Below are positions 43,701 to 51,960 of a DNA stretch of 64,000 nucleotides, piece by piece. The stretch spans positions 62,001-126,000 of the forward strand of contig DIZL01000046.1 of assembly GCA_002429385.1 (NCBI GenBank), given 5' to 3'. Below the pieces are notes generated by a model, which worked only from the letters and a program-made list of their open reading frames with translations, was not told the DNA's origin and did not search any database. This DNA is from Prolixibacteraceae bacterium UBA6029. GTDB lineage: Bacteria > Bacteroidota > Bacteroidia > Bacteroidales > Prolixibacteraceae. Position 1 is the stretch's first letter, and each line of letters begins with the position of its first letter. Made by a program: the position numbers and the translations under genes.

Positions 43701-44020
43701 AATGCTCCGCCAGTAGTTTTCTGAAGGGGAGAGCCTCTCGAACTATCAGCTAATTGGCAGATGCGGTTCCCATACTGTGCGGTTTCCCGATAGATCGGGA
43801 CAGGCCGTTAAACAGGGAGAGATAGTGGCGGGCTTTAATTATGCGGGCTTATTATATACGGTTGGGTCAGTAGTGATTCAGAAGCATGTTGGGTGAGCTT
43901 GGCTGCCGGGAGAGCCTTAAAAGTGTTTGAGACAGCATGCGGTGAAAAACCGCAACTCCCCTACCGGTTTATTTCGGGATACGGTTCATGGGGGGAGTGA
44001 GCTCCCCGATGAGTGGCATA
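43701..44020 (+). repeat. Island repeat, copy H (full length)
   Basis: It is ~320 bp. Landmarks: GCTAATTGGCAGATGCGGTT, TTTCCCGATAGATCGGGAC, GCGGGCTTATTATATACGG, GGAGAGCCTTAAAAGTG, GAGACAGCATGCGGTGAAAA, and a GGGGAG-TGAG-CTCCCC hairpin. Confidence 0.8.
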
Positions 44021-44057
44021 ACAACAATAATTTGCAATCATTTCGTGACAAGATTAT

Positions 44058-44065
44058 TAAATTTG
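44058..44065 (+). promoter_or_regulatory. -7 box (TAAATTTG) of the ParE-like pair
   Basis: A second TAAATTTG box lies at 44068-44075. Both are within 28 bp of ATG 44086. Confidence 0.5.
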
Positions 44066-44085
44066 AGTAAATTTGAAAAAAGAAT

Positions 44086-44268
44086 ATGCTTACAAAAGAA
44101 AAAATTCATTTTACAATTGACAGATTACCTGATAATTTGACAATTGATCAGTTAATAGATGAAATGATATTGTTGGATAAAATTGAACAAGGAATTAATG
44201 ATGCCGATGATGGAAGAGTTTTTACTACTGATGAAGTCAAAGATAAATTAAATAAATGGTTAAAGTAG
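44086..44268 (+). CDS. Putative antitoxin of a ParE-like toxin
   Basis: A 60-residue protein: FTIDRLPDNLTIDQLIDEMILLDKIEQGINDADDGRVFTTDEVKDKLNKWLK. The final acidic helix is typical of RelB/ParD-like tails. It overlaps the toxin start by 13 bp. It resembles antitoxins of ParDE/RelBE pairs in Bacteroidota. Confidence 0.85.
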   Translation: MLTKEKIHFTIDRLPDNLTIDQLIDEMILLDKIEQGINDADDGRVFTTDEVKDKLNKWLK

Positions 44269-44558
44269 TTTGGACTCAACGAGCTTTAAATGATTTGGAA
44301 GACATCGGAGATTACATATCTAAAGATTCTAACAAGTATGCAAAACTGACGTTAGAGAATTTAGTTTATACTGCTTTATTAATTGAGATAAACCCTTTCG
44401 TTGGTAGATTTGTGCCTGAATCAAGTGATAAAACAATTAGAGAGATAATAAAAGGTAGCTAAAGAGTTATTTATCAAATTCGGAATGAAACTTCTGTTTT
44501 CATATTAACTGTATTTCACAGTTCACGATTACTGTCAAAAAAAAGATTTAGAATAATA
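44256..44558 (+). pseudogene. ParE/RelE toxin with an in-frame nonsense codon
   Basis: It is coded as VKVVWTQRALNDLEDIGDYISKDSNKYAKLTLENLVYTALLIEINPFVGRFVPESSDKTIREIIKGS, then TAA at 44460-44462, and the same frame continues RVIYQIRNETSVFILTVFHSSRLLSKKRFRII. Family members read G-x-Y-R-V-I-Y at this point, so TAY (Tyr) became TAA. The C-terminal ~30 residues, including the R-V-I-Y core, are lost. It is likely an inactivated toxin that leaves the antitoxin redundant. Confidence 0.85.
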
Positions 44559-44559
44559 A

Positions 44560-44643
44560 CCCCGCTGGCGCAGGTCTGCGACCTGTGCCAAATAAGTTTT
44601 TATTTTATGTTTTGGCACAGATTACAAATCGCTCCAGCGGGGG
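44560..44643. repeat. REP-like palindrome at the right edge of the island
   Basis: Imperfect inverted arms CCCCGCTGGCGCAGG and CGCTCCAGCGGGG carry inner CTGTGCC/GGCACAG matches across a ~20-bp AT-rich loop. Confidence 0.75.
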
Positions 44644-44705
44644 GTCTTGAAACAATCCTGATGGCCATCGGGACAGGATGACGAGAAAGGGCGAAAATGC
44701 AAATG

Positions 44706-44813
44706 TGCGGAACATGCGGAAGTTGCGGAAGTTAAGGAAACGATAGAATTTAGCGTAAATGGCGGAAATGGCGGAATTGTTGGAATTGTCGGAATTGTCA
44801 GAGTTGTCGGAAA
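44706..44813. repeat. 9-bp tandem array
   Basis: The last part repeats GGCGGAAAT, GGCGGAATT, GTTGGAATT, GTCGGAATT, GTCAGAGTT and GTCGGAAAC in 9-bp steps. Degenerate GCGGAAGTT units precede it. Confidence 0.75.
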
Positions 44814-44876
44814 CATCATTATGCAGGTGATTATTCTTATTTGTAATAGCCACCAGATCAGGCATTCAGACCACAT

Positions 44877-45431
44877 TCAGAATCCCAGCTCATCACTGAT
44901 CTGCTGCATGGCAATCAGTGACAGTTCAGCAAAATCATGAATCGGAATACCGATTAATTCGCACTCCAGAATATTTTCACGTTTCACCGAGGCGGCAAAG
45001 GCCTTTTCCTTCATTCGTTTGGTGATGGATTTGGTCTTCACCGAAGACAGCTTTTTGTCGGGATACACCATAGCCGTTGCCATAATGAGACCCGTAATGG
45101 TTTCACCGGCAGCCAGGGCATGCTGAAAAACGGTGGTTCGTTCCTTCCCCGTGGCCATCTCATTATGCATTACGATAGCATCAATCGCTTCGGCAGTAAG
45201 CAAACCCTCAAGCATGACCGCTGCATAGGGGCCGTGTTTCAGGGGATCGGCATGGGTCAGTTCAACATCGATGTCATGAAGTAATCCGGCTATCCCCCAC
45301 TCCTCCTGATTCTCATTCAGTTTCAGTGCAATGGATCGCAGAACGGCTTCGCTGGCCAGGGTGTGTTTGATCATTTGAGCACTTTGAATATGCTGATGCA
45401 AAAGTTTAAGGGCATTTTCATGTGAAATCAT
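44877..45431 (-). CDS. HD-domain hydrolase
   Basis: A 184-residue protein starting at ATG 45431 (MISHENALKLLHQHIQ). The HD core is AQMIKHTLASEAVLRSIA and WGIAGLLHDIDVELTHADPLKHGPYAAVMLE, with a conserved later NEMATG motif. Proteins of this set are predicted metal-dependent phosphohydrolases; the substrate is unknown. It sits alone near the island edge and its C-terminus ends LIAMQQISDELGF. Confidence 0.85.
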   Translation of the reverse strand: MISHENALKLLHQHIQSAQMIKHTLASEAVLRSIALKLNENQEEWGIAGLLHDIDVELTHADPLKHGPYAAVMLEGLLTAEAIDAIVMHNEMATGKERTTVFQHALAAGETITGLIMATAMVYPDKKLSSVKTKSITKRMKEKAFAASVKRENILECELIGIPIHDFAELSLIAMQQISDELGF

Positions 45432-45484
45432 CGCAGTAGTTTTATTTTTACTGCCGCAAATTAATAAAATCAAGGTAAAAAGCC

Positions 45485-45946
45485 ATGGGTCTTGAAATTG
45501 AACGTAAATTTTTAGTCGATCACTCCAAATGGACTCCAACGGGCCAGGGTATCGTCCTGTTACAGGCCTATCTAAGCCTCGACCCTCATCCGACAGTGAG
45601 AATCCGTATTGCCGGTGAAAAGGCTTATGTAACCATCAAAGGCATGTCTGAAAGCATTTCAAGACCTGAATTTGAATATGAGATTCCGGTTACAGATGCC
45701 AGGGAATTGCAGAAAATGGCCATTTCAAACCCGGTAGAAAAAAAACGGTATGAAATAATGTACCAGGGATTTCTTTGGGAAGTGGATGTATTTTCAGGAA
45801 AAAATGAAGGACTGATTATGGCAGAGATTGAGCTCAAATCTGAAAATCAGGAATTTCCCAGACCGGAATGGCTCCTGGAAGAGGTTTCGGACGATGGCAG
45901 GTACTATAATTCTTATCTTTCAGGGTGCCCTTTTACCGAATGGTGA
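45485..45946 (+). CDS. CYTH domain protein (triphosphatase-like)
   Basis: A 153-residue CYTH protein with the N-terminal E-x-E-x-K signature (LEIERKFLV), YVTIKG, FEYEIPV, KKRYEI, WEVDVFSGKNEGLIMAEIELKSENQ. These residues line the triphosphate tunnel. It may act as an inorganic triphosphatase or another polyphosphate hydrolase. It is divergent from the HD gene with ~53 bp between start codons. Confidence 0.93.
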   Translation: MGLEIERKFLVDHSKWTPTGQGIVLLQAYLSLDPHPTVRIRIAGEKAYVTIKGMSESISRPEFEYEIPVTDARELQKMAISNPVEKKRYEIMYQGFLWEVDVFSGKNEGLIMAEIELKSENQEFPRPEWLLEEVSDDGRYYNSYLSGCPFTEW

Positions 45947-46027
45947 ACACGGATGGCCTGATTTTTGAAAGGTCATACAACAAGAACCTAATATTGTCGT
46001 TTTATATAGCCAAGTAACCAATTAATC

Positions 46028-48022
46028 ATGCAGCTTAAAAACATTTTCACAGGAGTTTTAATCCTGTTCAGTTTTCTCCTGTTCGCCGAAGATCATCCAG
46101 ATGGCAGGAAAACAGAAAAAAATACCTCATCAAAGGACTCCATTCAGTTAAGCATCAACTACCTGAAAAAATACATCCAGGCTACCGATGTCTGGCAGTC
46201 GGACAATCCGGAAATCGTGAAGGCAATTATCGGGCTGATCCATTTTACCGAAGACGGATCCATCGACAGCATCCAGACCCGGCTGGATAAGTTCAGTAAA
46301 ATGGATAATTTCAGGTACATCAACCGCTCGTCGGTCCATGTAAGCGATTCTCTCCTCCTGCCCGGATACCAGCCTTACACTTCCATCCTGGAGAAAATGA
46401 AACAGCTCGACCGCGCTATCTGGAATGGCGTGGATATGAATGCCATTCACCTGCCGGAAGCATTAATTGTGGGACCGGATCATAAATTCCAACCCATTAC
46501 GGAAGGAGACGAACGGGCTATTCTGGAACGAACAGAAATTGTGTTGCCCGACAGTCTTAAAAACACGAGCGCACTGACCGATTCCACCAAACATAAGGCA
46601 AACGACTTTAACCGCATCAAGAACCGGGAACTGGAACGAAAGCAAATCATGGAGGAAGCGCGTGTTCAATACAATTTAAAAATTCAACTTTTAAATCCCG
46701 ACTCCGTTATAACCGTTTACAGACACAATGCAGTAAGAATATACTCCGACTCACTGCAAAATCAACTGTACATTTCGTTAAAGCGCCAAAACGATCAAAT
46801 CCTGACTCATTACAACGATTCAATTGTACGTCTGGTCAATGATTCGATTAACCGGTTTGTAAAAACCTTACAGCGGTATACTCAAAGCGACTCGGTTGAG
46901 GTTTCTATGCGCAGTTTATCAGGGAAACCTGCTCAGCTATGGTTGAGGAATAATAAGCGGTCAATCACCAGGTTTTACATTAAAAACGTTCAAAACGATT
47001 CATTGGCGATCCGGATGATGACTCTCGATAAACACAGTATTGGAGTGGCTATTGATGATGATGTCACCTTTAGCCGGTTAGCACAAAAACAACGCCGTGA
47101 TTTTGTGTTCGATAAATTTACTCCCGAGAAGAAATTATCTAAAATGAAAAATAGGTTTGAGGTCATTACTCCCTGGGACCTGGGCGGTTTTGGTACCTTT
47201 GGGTTTTCTCAAACCTACCTGAACAATTGGAAAGCCGGAGGTAATAGCGCCCTTGCTTTCCTGACGGTATTAAAAAGTTATGCGAATTACTCAAATGCTG
47301 TCATCCGGTGGGAAAACAGCGGTGAATTCAGGAATGGCTGGATCAGGCAAGGCGGAAACCTTAATCAGCTCCAGAAGAATGATGATAAGCTGGAATTAAT
47401 ATCAAGACTTGGGGTCAGTGCATTTAAAAAGTGGTTCTACAGCACCGAAGTTGATTTTCAAACACAGTTCTTCAATGGATACAACTATCCGGACAAATCA
47501 AAACTCATCTCGGCCTATATGTCACCGGCAAAAACAATGTTCAAGCTAGGGCTTGACTATAAACCAAACAAGAGATTCTCGCTGTTTCTATCGCCTTTCA
47601 CTTTAAAGACAGTTTACGTCAGAGACACTGCACGAATTGATCAGACCACCTATGGAATTTCGCGCCACAGTAAAAGCTTCTGGGAACCCGGTCTTAATGC
47701 TGAAGTCAAATACCGGATTGAAATCACTCCGCAAATGAGTTATGAGACAAAATACAAGATGTTTATGAATTATAAAGACCCTTTCAAAAAGCTGGATGTC
47801 GATTGGGAAAACACCTTTGTGGCGCAACTGAACGACCGGATCAACATGACCTTTATGCTGAACCTCTTGTATGATGACAATATAACATTCCCCACCGGCA
47901 GATTCGATACCAATGGGGTTGAAATATTCAGACCAAAATTACAAACCAAGGAACTGATTACCGTTGGATTCTCCTATAAAATAAACCGTCACGTTTATAA
48001 GCGCAGAAAGATCGAAAAGTAA
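46028..48022 (+). CDS. DUF3078 family outer-membrane-associated protein
   Basis: A 664-residue protein with signal peptide (IFTGVLILFSFLLFAEDH). An N-terminal region (~residues 30-370) with helical and beta parts is followed by a DUF3078 C-terminal domain (ITPWDLGGFGTFGFSQTYLNNWKAGGNSALAFLTVLKSYANYSN ... KRFSLFLSPFTLKTVYV ... TPQMSYETKYKMFMNY). This domain is a predicted beta barrel. Function is unknown. It is not obviously linked to its neighbours. Confidence 0.85.
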   Translation: MQLKNIFTGVLILFSFLLFAEDHPDGRKTEKNTSSKDSIQLSINYLKKYIQATDVWQSDNPEIVKAIIGLIHFTEDGSIDSIQTRLDKFSKMDNFRYINRSSVHVSDSLLLPGYQPYTSILEKMKQLDRAIWNGVDMNAIHLPEALIVGPDHKFQPITEGDERAILERTEIVLPDSLKNTSALTDSTKHKANDFNRIKNRELERKQIMEEARVQYNLKIQLLNPDSVITVYRHNAVRIYSDSLQNQLYISLKRQNDQILTHYNDSIVRLVNDSINRFVKTLQRYTQSDSVEVSMRSLSGKPAQLWLRNNKRSITRFYIKNVQNDSLAIRMMTLDKHSIGVAIDDDVTFSRLAQKQRRDFVFDKFTPEKKLSKMKNRFEVITPWDLGGFGTFGFSQTYLNNWKAGGNSALAFLTVLKSYANYSNAVIRWENSGEFRNGWIRQGGNLNQLQKNDDKLELISRLGVSAFKKWFYSTEVDFQTQFFNGYNYPDKSKLISAYMSPAKTMFKLGLDYKPNKRFSLFLSPFTLKTVYVRDTARIDQTTYGISRHSKSFWEPGLNAEVKYRIEITPQMSYETKYKMFMNYKDPFKKLDVDWENTFVAQLNDRINMTFMLNLLYDDNITFPTGRFDTNGVEIFRPKLQTKELITVGFSYKINRHVYKRRKIEK

Positions 48023-48240
48023 GGATAAGGATCAAAACATCGATCTGTATTTCATTCTCTTAACTAATAAAAAAAAGAAATTGGAAATTGTCATTAGGAA
48101 AGTCATTTTGTAACCAATATCTGAATGACCCCGCCTGCGTCAGGCAGGTAACGGCTATTTCCTGTTCGGATCAATAACAAGTAATGGTAAGCAATTTGGT
48201 TACAAAGTGAATGATTTTGTGATCCGTGTGTGAAATAACT

Positions 48241-48248
48241 TATATTTG
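48241..48248 (+). promoter_or_regulatory. -7 box (TATATTTG) of the START-like gene
   Basis: It lies 60 bp before ATG 48309. Confidence 0.5.
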
Positions 48249-48308
48249 GATCGTAATATACCCAAAACCAGGAACAACGAATAAACGGATAATTAAAAAA
48301 ACAAAGAT

Positions 48309-48695
48309 ATGAAAATATTTAAAAAATACTTCAAGATAACTGCTACTCCTGCCGACGTATACAATGCACTGACCAACAAGGCTATGCTCGAAATATGGAC
48401 CGGAGAAGATGCCGTGATGGAAGAGGTCACCGGATCTGAATTTTCGCTTTGGGAAGAAAGCATCAGCGGTATTAATCTCGAATTTGAGAAAGACCGTAAG
48501 ATTGTCCAGGAATGGTTTTTTGGAGAAGAAGACGAAGATAAAAAGTCGATCGTGACCATCAAGCTACACCCGGATAAAAAGGGGACCATCATGGAAGTCG
48601 TACAAACCAATATTCCTGACGATGCCTATAAAAACATCGCCGAAGGTTGGGAAGAAGACTACTACAACGGGTTGAACGAATTGTTCCAGGAATAG
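48309..48695 (+). CDS. START/SRPBCC-like domain protein
   Basis: A 128-residue protein: IFKKYFKITATPADVYNALTNKAMLEIWTGEDAVMEEVTGSEFSLWEESISGINLEFEKDRKIVQEWFFGEED, VTIKLHPDKKGTIMEVVQTNIPDDAYKNIAEGWEEDYYNGLNELF. This is the AHSA1/START-like helix-grip fold. It may bind a hydrophobic ligand. No partner is adjacent. Confidence 0.9.
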   Translation: MKIFKKYFKITATPADVYNALTNKAMLEIWTGEDAVMEEVTGSEFSLWEESISGINLEFEKDRKIVQEWFFGEEDEDKKSIVTIKLHPDKKGTIMEVVQTNIPDDAYKNIAEGWEEDYYNGLNELFQE

Positions 48696-48812
48696 AAAGT
48701 CAGAAAAAAGGAAACAGGAAACAGGAGACCTTAGACTGAAGATGCGAATCGAGATTTTCTTATTTCTTTCCACTTTTCCACTTTTCTCTTTCCTAATCTA
48801 ATGACTTTTCCC
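48696..48812. repeat. Heptamer-rich spacer after the START-like gene
   Basis: It contains GGAAACA, GGAAACA near the left end and the opposite-sense TTTCCAC, TTTTCCAC units near the right end. It follows the same inverted-array plan as the other spacers. Confidence 0.55.
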
Positions 48813-49262
48813 TTATTTCTGGTTGCCGAGTCCTTCATTTCCAGTGTCAGCGATATATTTCCATTGGCGGCTGGCATCCATCTTCCAGATAGTCAGGTAG
48901 GTGCCATGCGAAGTATCACCTTTGGCCACAAAAGTCCAGAATCCAAAGGTATATCCTAAGTCCCCGCTTTCGGCAATAATGGCTTTTGCAGGTTTCCAGG
49001 TCAGACTCACCGCACTGTCGCTTTTCCCCTCATAACTCCGGATCAGGTTTTGCTTTCCGACCTGAGGCATGTGTTTGTCCTTCAGAATCACCACGCTATC
49101 ATGGGCAAATTCGACAAAGGCTTTCTGAAAACCATGCTTCACTGAATAATCTGAAAACGCGAGATCTGCATCCATCAACACTCTTGGATCAGCCACATGT
49201 TTCTTTTCAGAACAGGAAAACAGAAAAATAAATATCCAGGTTAAGGTAAATACATTTTTCAT
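48813..49262 (-). CDS. Lipoprotein with SnoaL/NTF2-like (DUF4440) fold
   Basis: A 149-residue protein from ATG 49262, with lipobox FLFSC (Cys14). The body is DADLAFSDYSVKHGFQKAFVEFAHDSVVIL ... SYEGKSDSAVSLTWKPAKAIIAESGDLGYTFGFWTFVAKGDTSHGTYLTIWKMDASRQWKYIADTGN, the pattern of YybH/DUF4440 proteins. The role is not known. The longer frame to 49334 adds a prefix of unrelated sequence. Confidence 0.85.
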   Translation of the reverse strand: MKNVFTLTWIFIFLFSCSEKKHVADPRVLMDADLAFSDYSVKHGFQKAFVEFAHDSVVILKDKHMPQVGKQNLIRSYEGKSDSAVSLTWKPAKAIIAESGDLGYTFGFWTFVAKGDTSHGTYLTIWKMDASRQWKYIADTGNEGLGNQK

Positions 49263-49491
49263 TGCCGCAAGTTTTAGAGTAGAATTCGCACGCATGTTTG
49301 GTTGCCTAATGCCGTACTTAAAATACATATCCAACGAAGTTAAGAAAAATCCTGTTCTGGAATGAAATTGGTTGATTTGTTATACAATTGAGAAATAACT
49401 GTCGGTAAATAATCATCAATTAACAATACTTTTGGCCTTATCGTTTATCGGCTATGCCATTTAACAAACCAAGCCCCAAGATACTAAATTT

Positions 49492-51960
49492 ATGAGACCT
49501 TTCATACGCCTTTGTTTCTTTTTACTGATGCTTCCTCAACTAACATTTGCTGCAGATCAATATACATGGAAAAATGTCATTATCGGTGGCGGTGGATTTG
49601 TATCCGGCATTGTGACCTGCCCCACCAAACAAAATTTGATTTTTGCCCGGACTGATGTGGGCGGCGCCTACCGATGGGTGGAAGAAACTCAAAGCTGGAA
49701 GGCACTGAACGACTGGATCAGTCGTGATGAAATGGGTTATCTTGGTATCGAAAGTATTGCCATCGATCCCCAGCACCCGAACCGGGTTTATATGTCGGCC
49801 GGACTTGAATATTTTTCAACGCCGCCTGCTATTCTATGTTCAGATGATTACGGAGATACATTCAAAAAATCAATCGTACCGTTCATGATCCATGGAAATG
49901 GCGATGGCCGCGGAACAGGCGAACGTTTGGTAGTCGATCCGAATGACTCAACCATTCTTTTTTGTGGTTCGCGGAAGGCCGGTTTATGGAAAAGCAAGGA
50001 TATGGCCAAAACCTGGACCAAGGTTACTTCCTTTCCGGTAAGTACGACGCCAAATAATGTAGGCGTTATCGCTTTAGCTTTCGATCCGGCAAGCGGTACA
50101 CCCGGAACTTCGTCGAAACGGATTTTTGTCGGAGTTTCCAGAACAACTGGCCCAAGCTTGTATGTAAGTGAAGATGGCGGAGATACATGGAATCCGGTCT
50201 CAGGAATACCAACCGACAAAATGCCTCAACACATGGTCCTCACGCCAACCGGATATCTTTATGTGACTTTTTCGAATGGATCAGGTCCATACGGAACATC
50301 AACGGAAGCTTTGGATAAAGGATCGCTTCTGAAATACCAGATCAGCACCCAAACATGGGCTGACGTGACCCCAAACAAAACTTCAGGACGCGCCATGAGC
50401 GGTATTTCATTTTCACAAACCAATCCAGATATTTTGGTAGCTTCAACAACCAATACCTACTGGGCACAAAACTGGTCAACTTCGGGTACCGTTTGGGGCG
50501 ATGAGATTTATAAAAGCACCAATGGAGGCGCAAGCTGGACGGCGCTTTTCAGTAGCCGGAAAATTACGTTAAACCGTGGCGAATTTGTCTGGGCCGACCC
50601 AAAAATAGCAGGACAAGGACCCTTATCATTACATTGGGCTACCTGTATTGTAATTGATCCTTTTGATCCTGACCGTGCCTATGTCAACTCCGGAAATGGT
50701 TTATTTATGACTCAAAATTTATCGGCAACAACATCAAGCTGGATATTTCAGGTGAAAGGTCTGGACGAAACGGTGCCATTGGATTTGGTCAGTCCTCCCT
50801 ATGGAGCGCCGTTGATTTCGGTGATTGGCGACTATGACGGTTTCAGGCACAATAACCTGGATGTTTCACCGGCATTGGGCAGACACAATCCTTCCATCGG
50901 AAGTACCTCCACGCTCGACTTTGGAGAGAAAAACCCTGGAGTGGTTGTTCGTGCCGGAGCTACAGCCTATTATTCAGCTGACAATGCGAAGACTTGGAAA
51001 TTGCTGCCCGTTCCGGTGACCGGAGCAAAAGATGGTTCAATGGCTGTTTCTGCCGATGGAAGCATCATCGCATGGAGTCCGAATGCGCAGACAGTTTATA
51101 CCACCACGGACAAAACGACTTGGATCAAGGCCACCGGAGCACCTGTCGGACAGCGTATCATAGCCGACAAGGTGAACTCTCAGAAGTTTTATGCTATAGC
51201 GACCCAGAAATTATATATCAGCACCGATGGAGGGAAAACCTTTGCAGTTGGCGCTACAAATGCGATGTTAACCCAGACTAAAAAGTACAGGGCCACGCCA
51301 GACAACGAAGGTGACATCTGGGTTCCCAATGGTTCAGGTGGTTTGTATCGCACGATATGGACCAATGGAGTCGCTTCATTTAAAAAGATATCTTCTGTTG
51401 CGGCCTGCGAAGCGGTAGGGTTTGGGAAAGCTGCTCCCGGACAAACTTTCCCTGCAATTTATATGTGGGGAACAGTGGGTTCTGCCGAAGGGGTATACCG
51501 ATCGGATAATGAAGGGGTCAGTTGGGTTCGTATAAACGATGCCGCCCATGAGTTTGGAGGAACCGGGAATGCCAACGAAGTATTGGGAGACCCACGCATT
51601 TACGGTCGTGTTTATATGTCGACTGCAGGACGTGGCATAGTGTATGGCGACCTGATTGACGGACCCGACGCTAATGTTATCATCGATTCTGAATACCTGC
51701 CTTCGGCAGTTAATGCCCTTCAAACAGACAAAAAACAGCTTTTCACGCTTCAACAGGGGCTGGACAACCAAAGCATCCAAATCATCCCTGCAATTCGGGG
51801 AAAGTATGAAATCTACTCCATTTCCGGCTCAGTACTTGAACAGGGAAGCTGCAATGCATCAACCGATGTTGCCAAAGGATTCCGTAATGGAATCTATTTT
51901 CTCCGGTTTACTTCAGAAACAGGACAATCAGCATCAAAAAAGTTCATGATTAACCGATAA
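49492..51960 (+). CDS. T9SS-exported GH74-type xyloglucanase-like enzyme
   Basis: An 822-residue protein with signal peptide (LCFFLLMLPQLTFAA). The body is a pair of seven-blade propellers of the GH74 kind: FARTDVGGAYRWVEETQSWKALNDWISRDEMGYLGIESIAIDP and VISVIGDYDGFRH. D55 (in RTDVGGAYRW) and D447 (in GDYDGFRH) are the positions expected for the catalytic pair. A T9SS C-terminal domain follows (YEIYSISGSVLEQGSCNASTDVAKGFRNGIYFLRFTSETG). It probably attacks xyloglucan backbone. No SusCD pair is adjacent. The stop abuts the EamA gene end. Confidence 0.88.
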   Translation: MRPFIRLCFFLLMLPQLTFAADQYTWKNVIIGGGGFVSGIVTCPTKQNLIFARTDVGGAYRWVEETQSWKALNDWISRDEMGYLGIESIAIDPQHPNRVYMSAGLEYFSTPPAILCSDDYGDTFKKSIVPFMIHGNGDGRGTGERLVVDPNDSTILFCGSRKAGLWKSKDMAKTWTKVTSFPVSTTPNNVGVIALAFDPASGTPGTSSKRIFVGVSRTTGPSLYVSEDGGDTWNPVSGIPTDKMPQHMVLTPTGYLYVTFSNGSGPYGTSTEALDKGSLLKYQISTQTWADVTPNKTSGRAMSGISFSQTNPDILVASTTNTYWAQNWSTSGTVWGDEIYKSTNGGASWTALFSSRKITLNRGEFVWADPKIAGQGPLSLHWATCIVIDPFDPDRAYVNSGNGLFMTQNLSATTSSWIFQVKGLDETVPLDLVSPPYGAPLISVIGDYDGFRHNNLDVSPALGRHNPSIGSTSTLDFGEKNPGVVVRAGATAYYSADNAKTWKLLPVPVTGAKDGSMAVSADGSIIAWSPNAQTVYTTTDKTTWIKATGAPVGQRIIADKVNSQKFYAIATQKLYISTDGGKTFAVGATNAMLTQTKKYRATPDNEGDIWVPNGSGGLYRTIWTNGVASFKKISSVAACEAVGFGKAAPGQTFPAIYMWGTVGSAEGVYRSDNEGVSWVRINDAAHEFGGTGNANEVLGDPRIYGRVYMSTAGRGIVYGDLIDGPDANVIIDSEYLPSAVNALQTDKKQLFTLQQGLDNQSIQIIPAIRGKYEIYSISGSVLEQGSCNASTDVAKGFRNGIYFLRFTSETGQSASKKFMINR

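Noticed and set aside
36840..44020. Integron attC array
   Set aside because: Copies are 150-340 bp with internal structure unlike attC, modules have own promoters, and there is no integrase. Kept only as a comparison.
37690..44020. Complete group II intron copies
   Set aside because: There is no reverse transcriptase, no clear 5' GUGYG, and the domain V match is partial; not called as introns.
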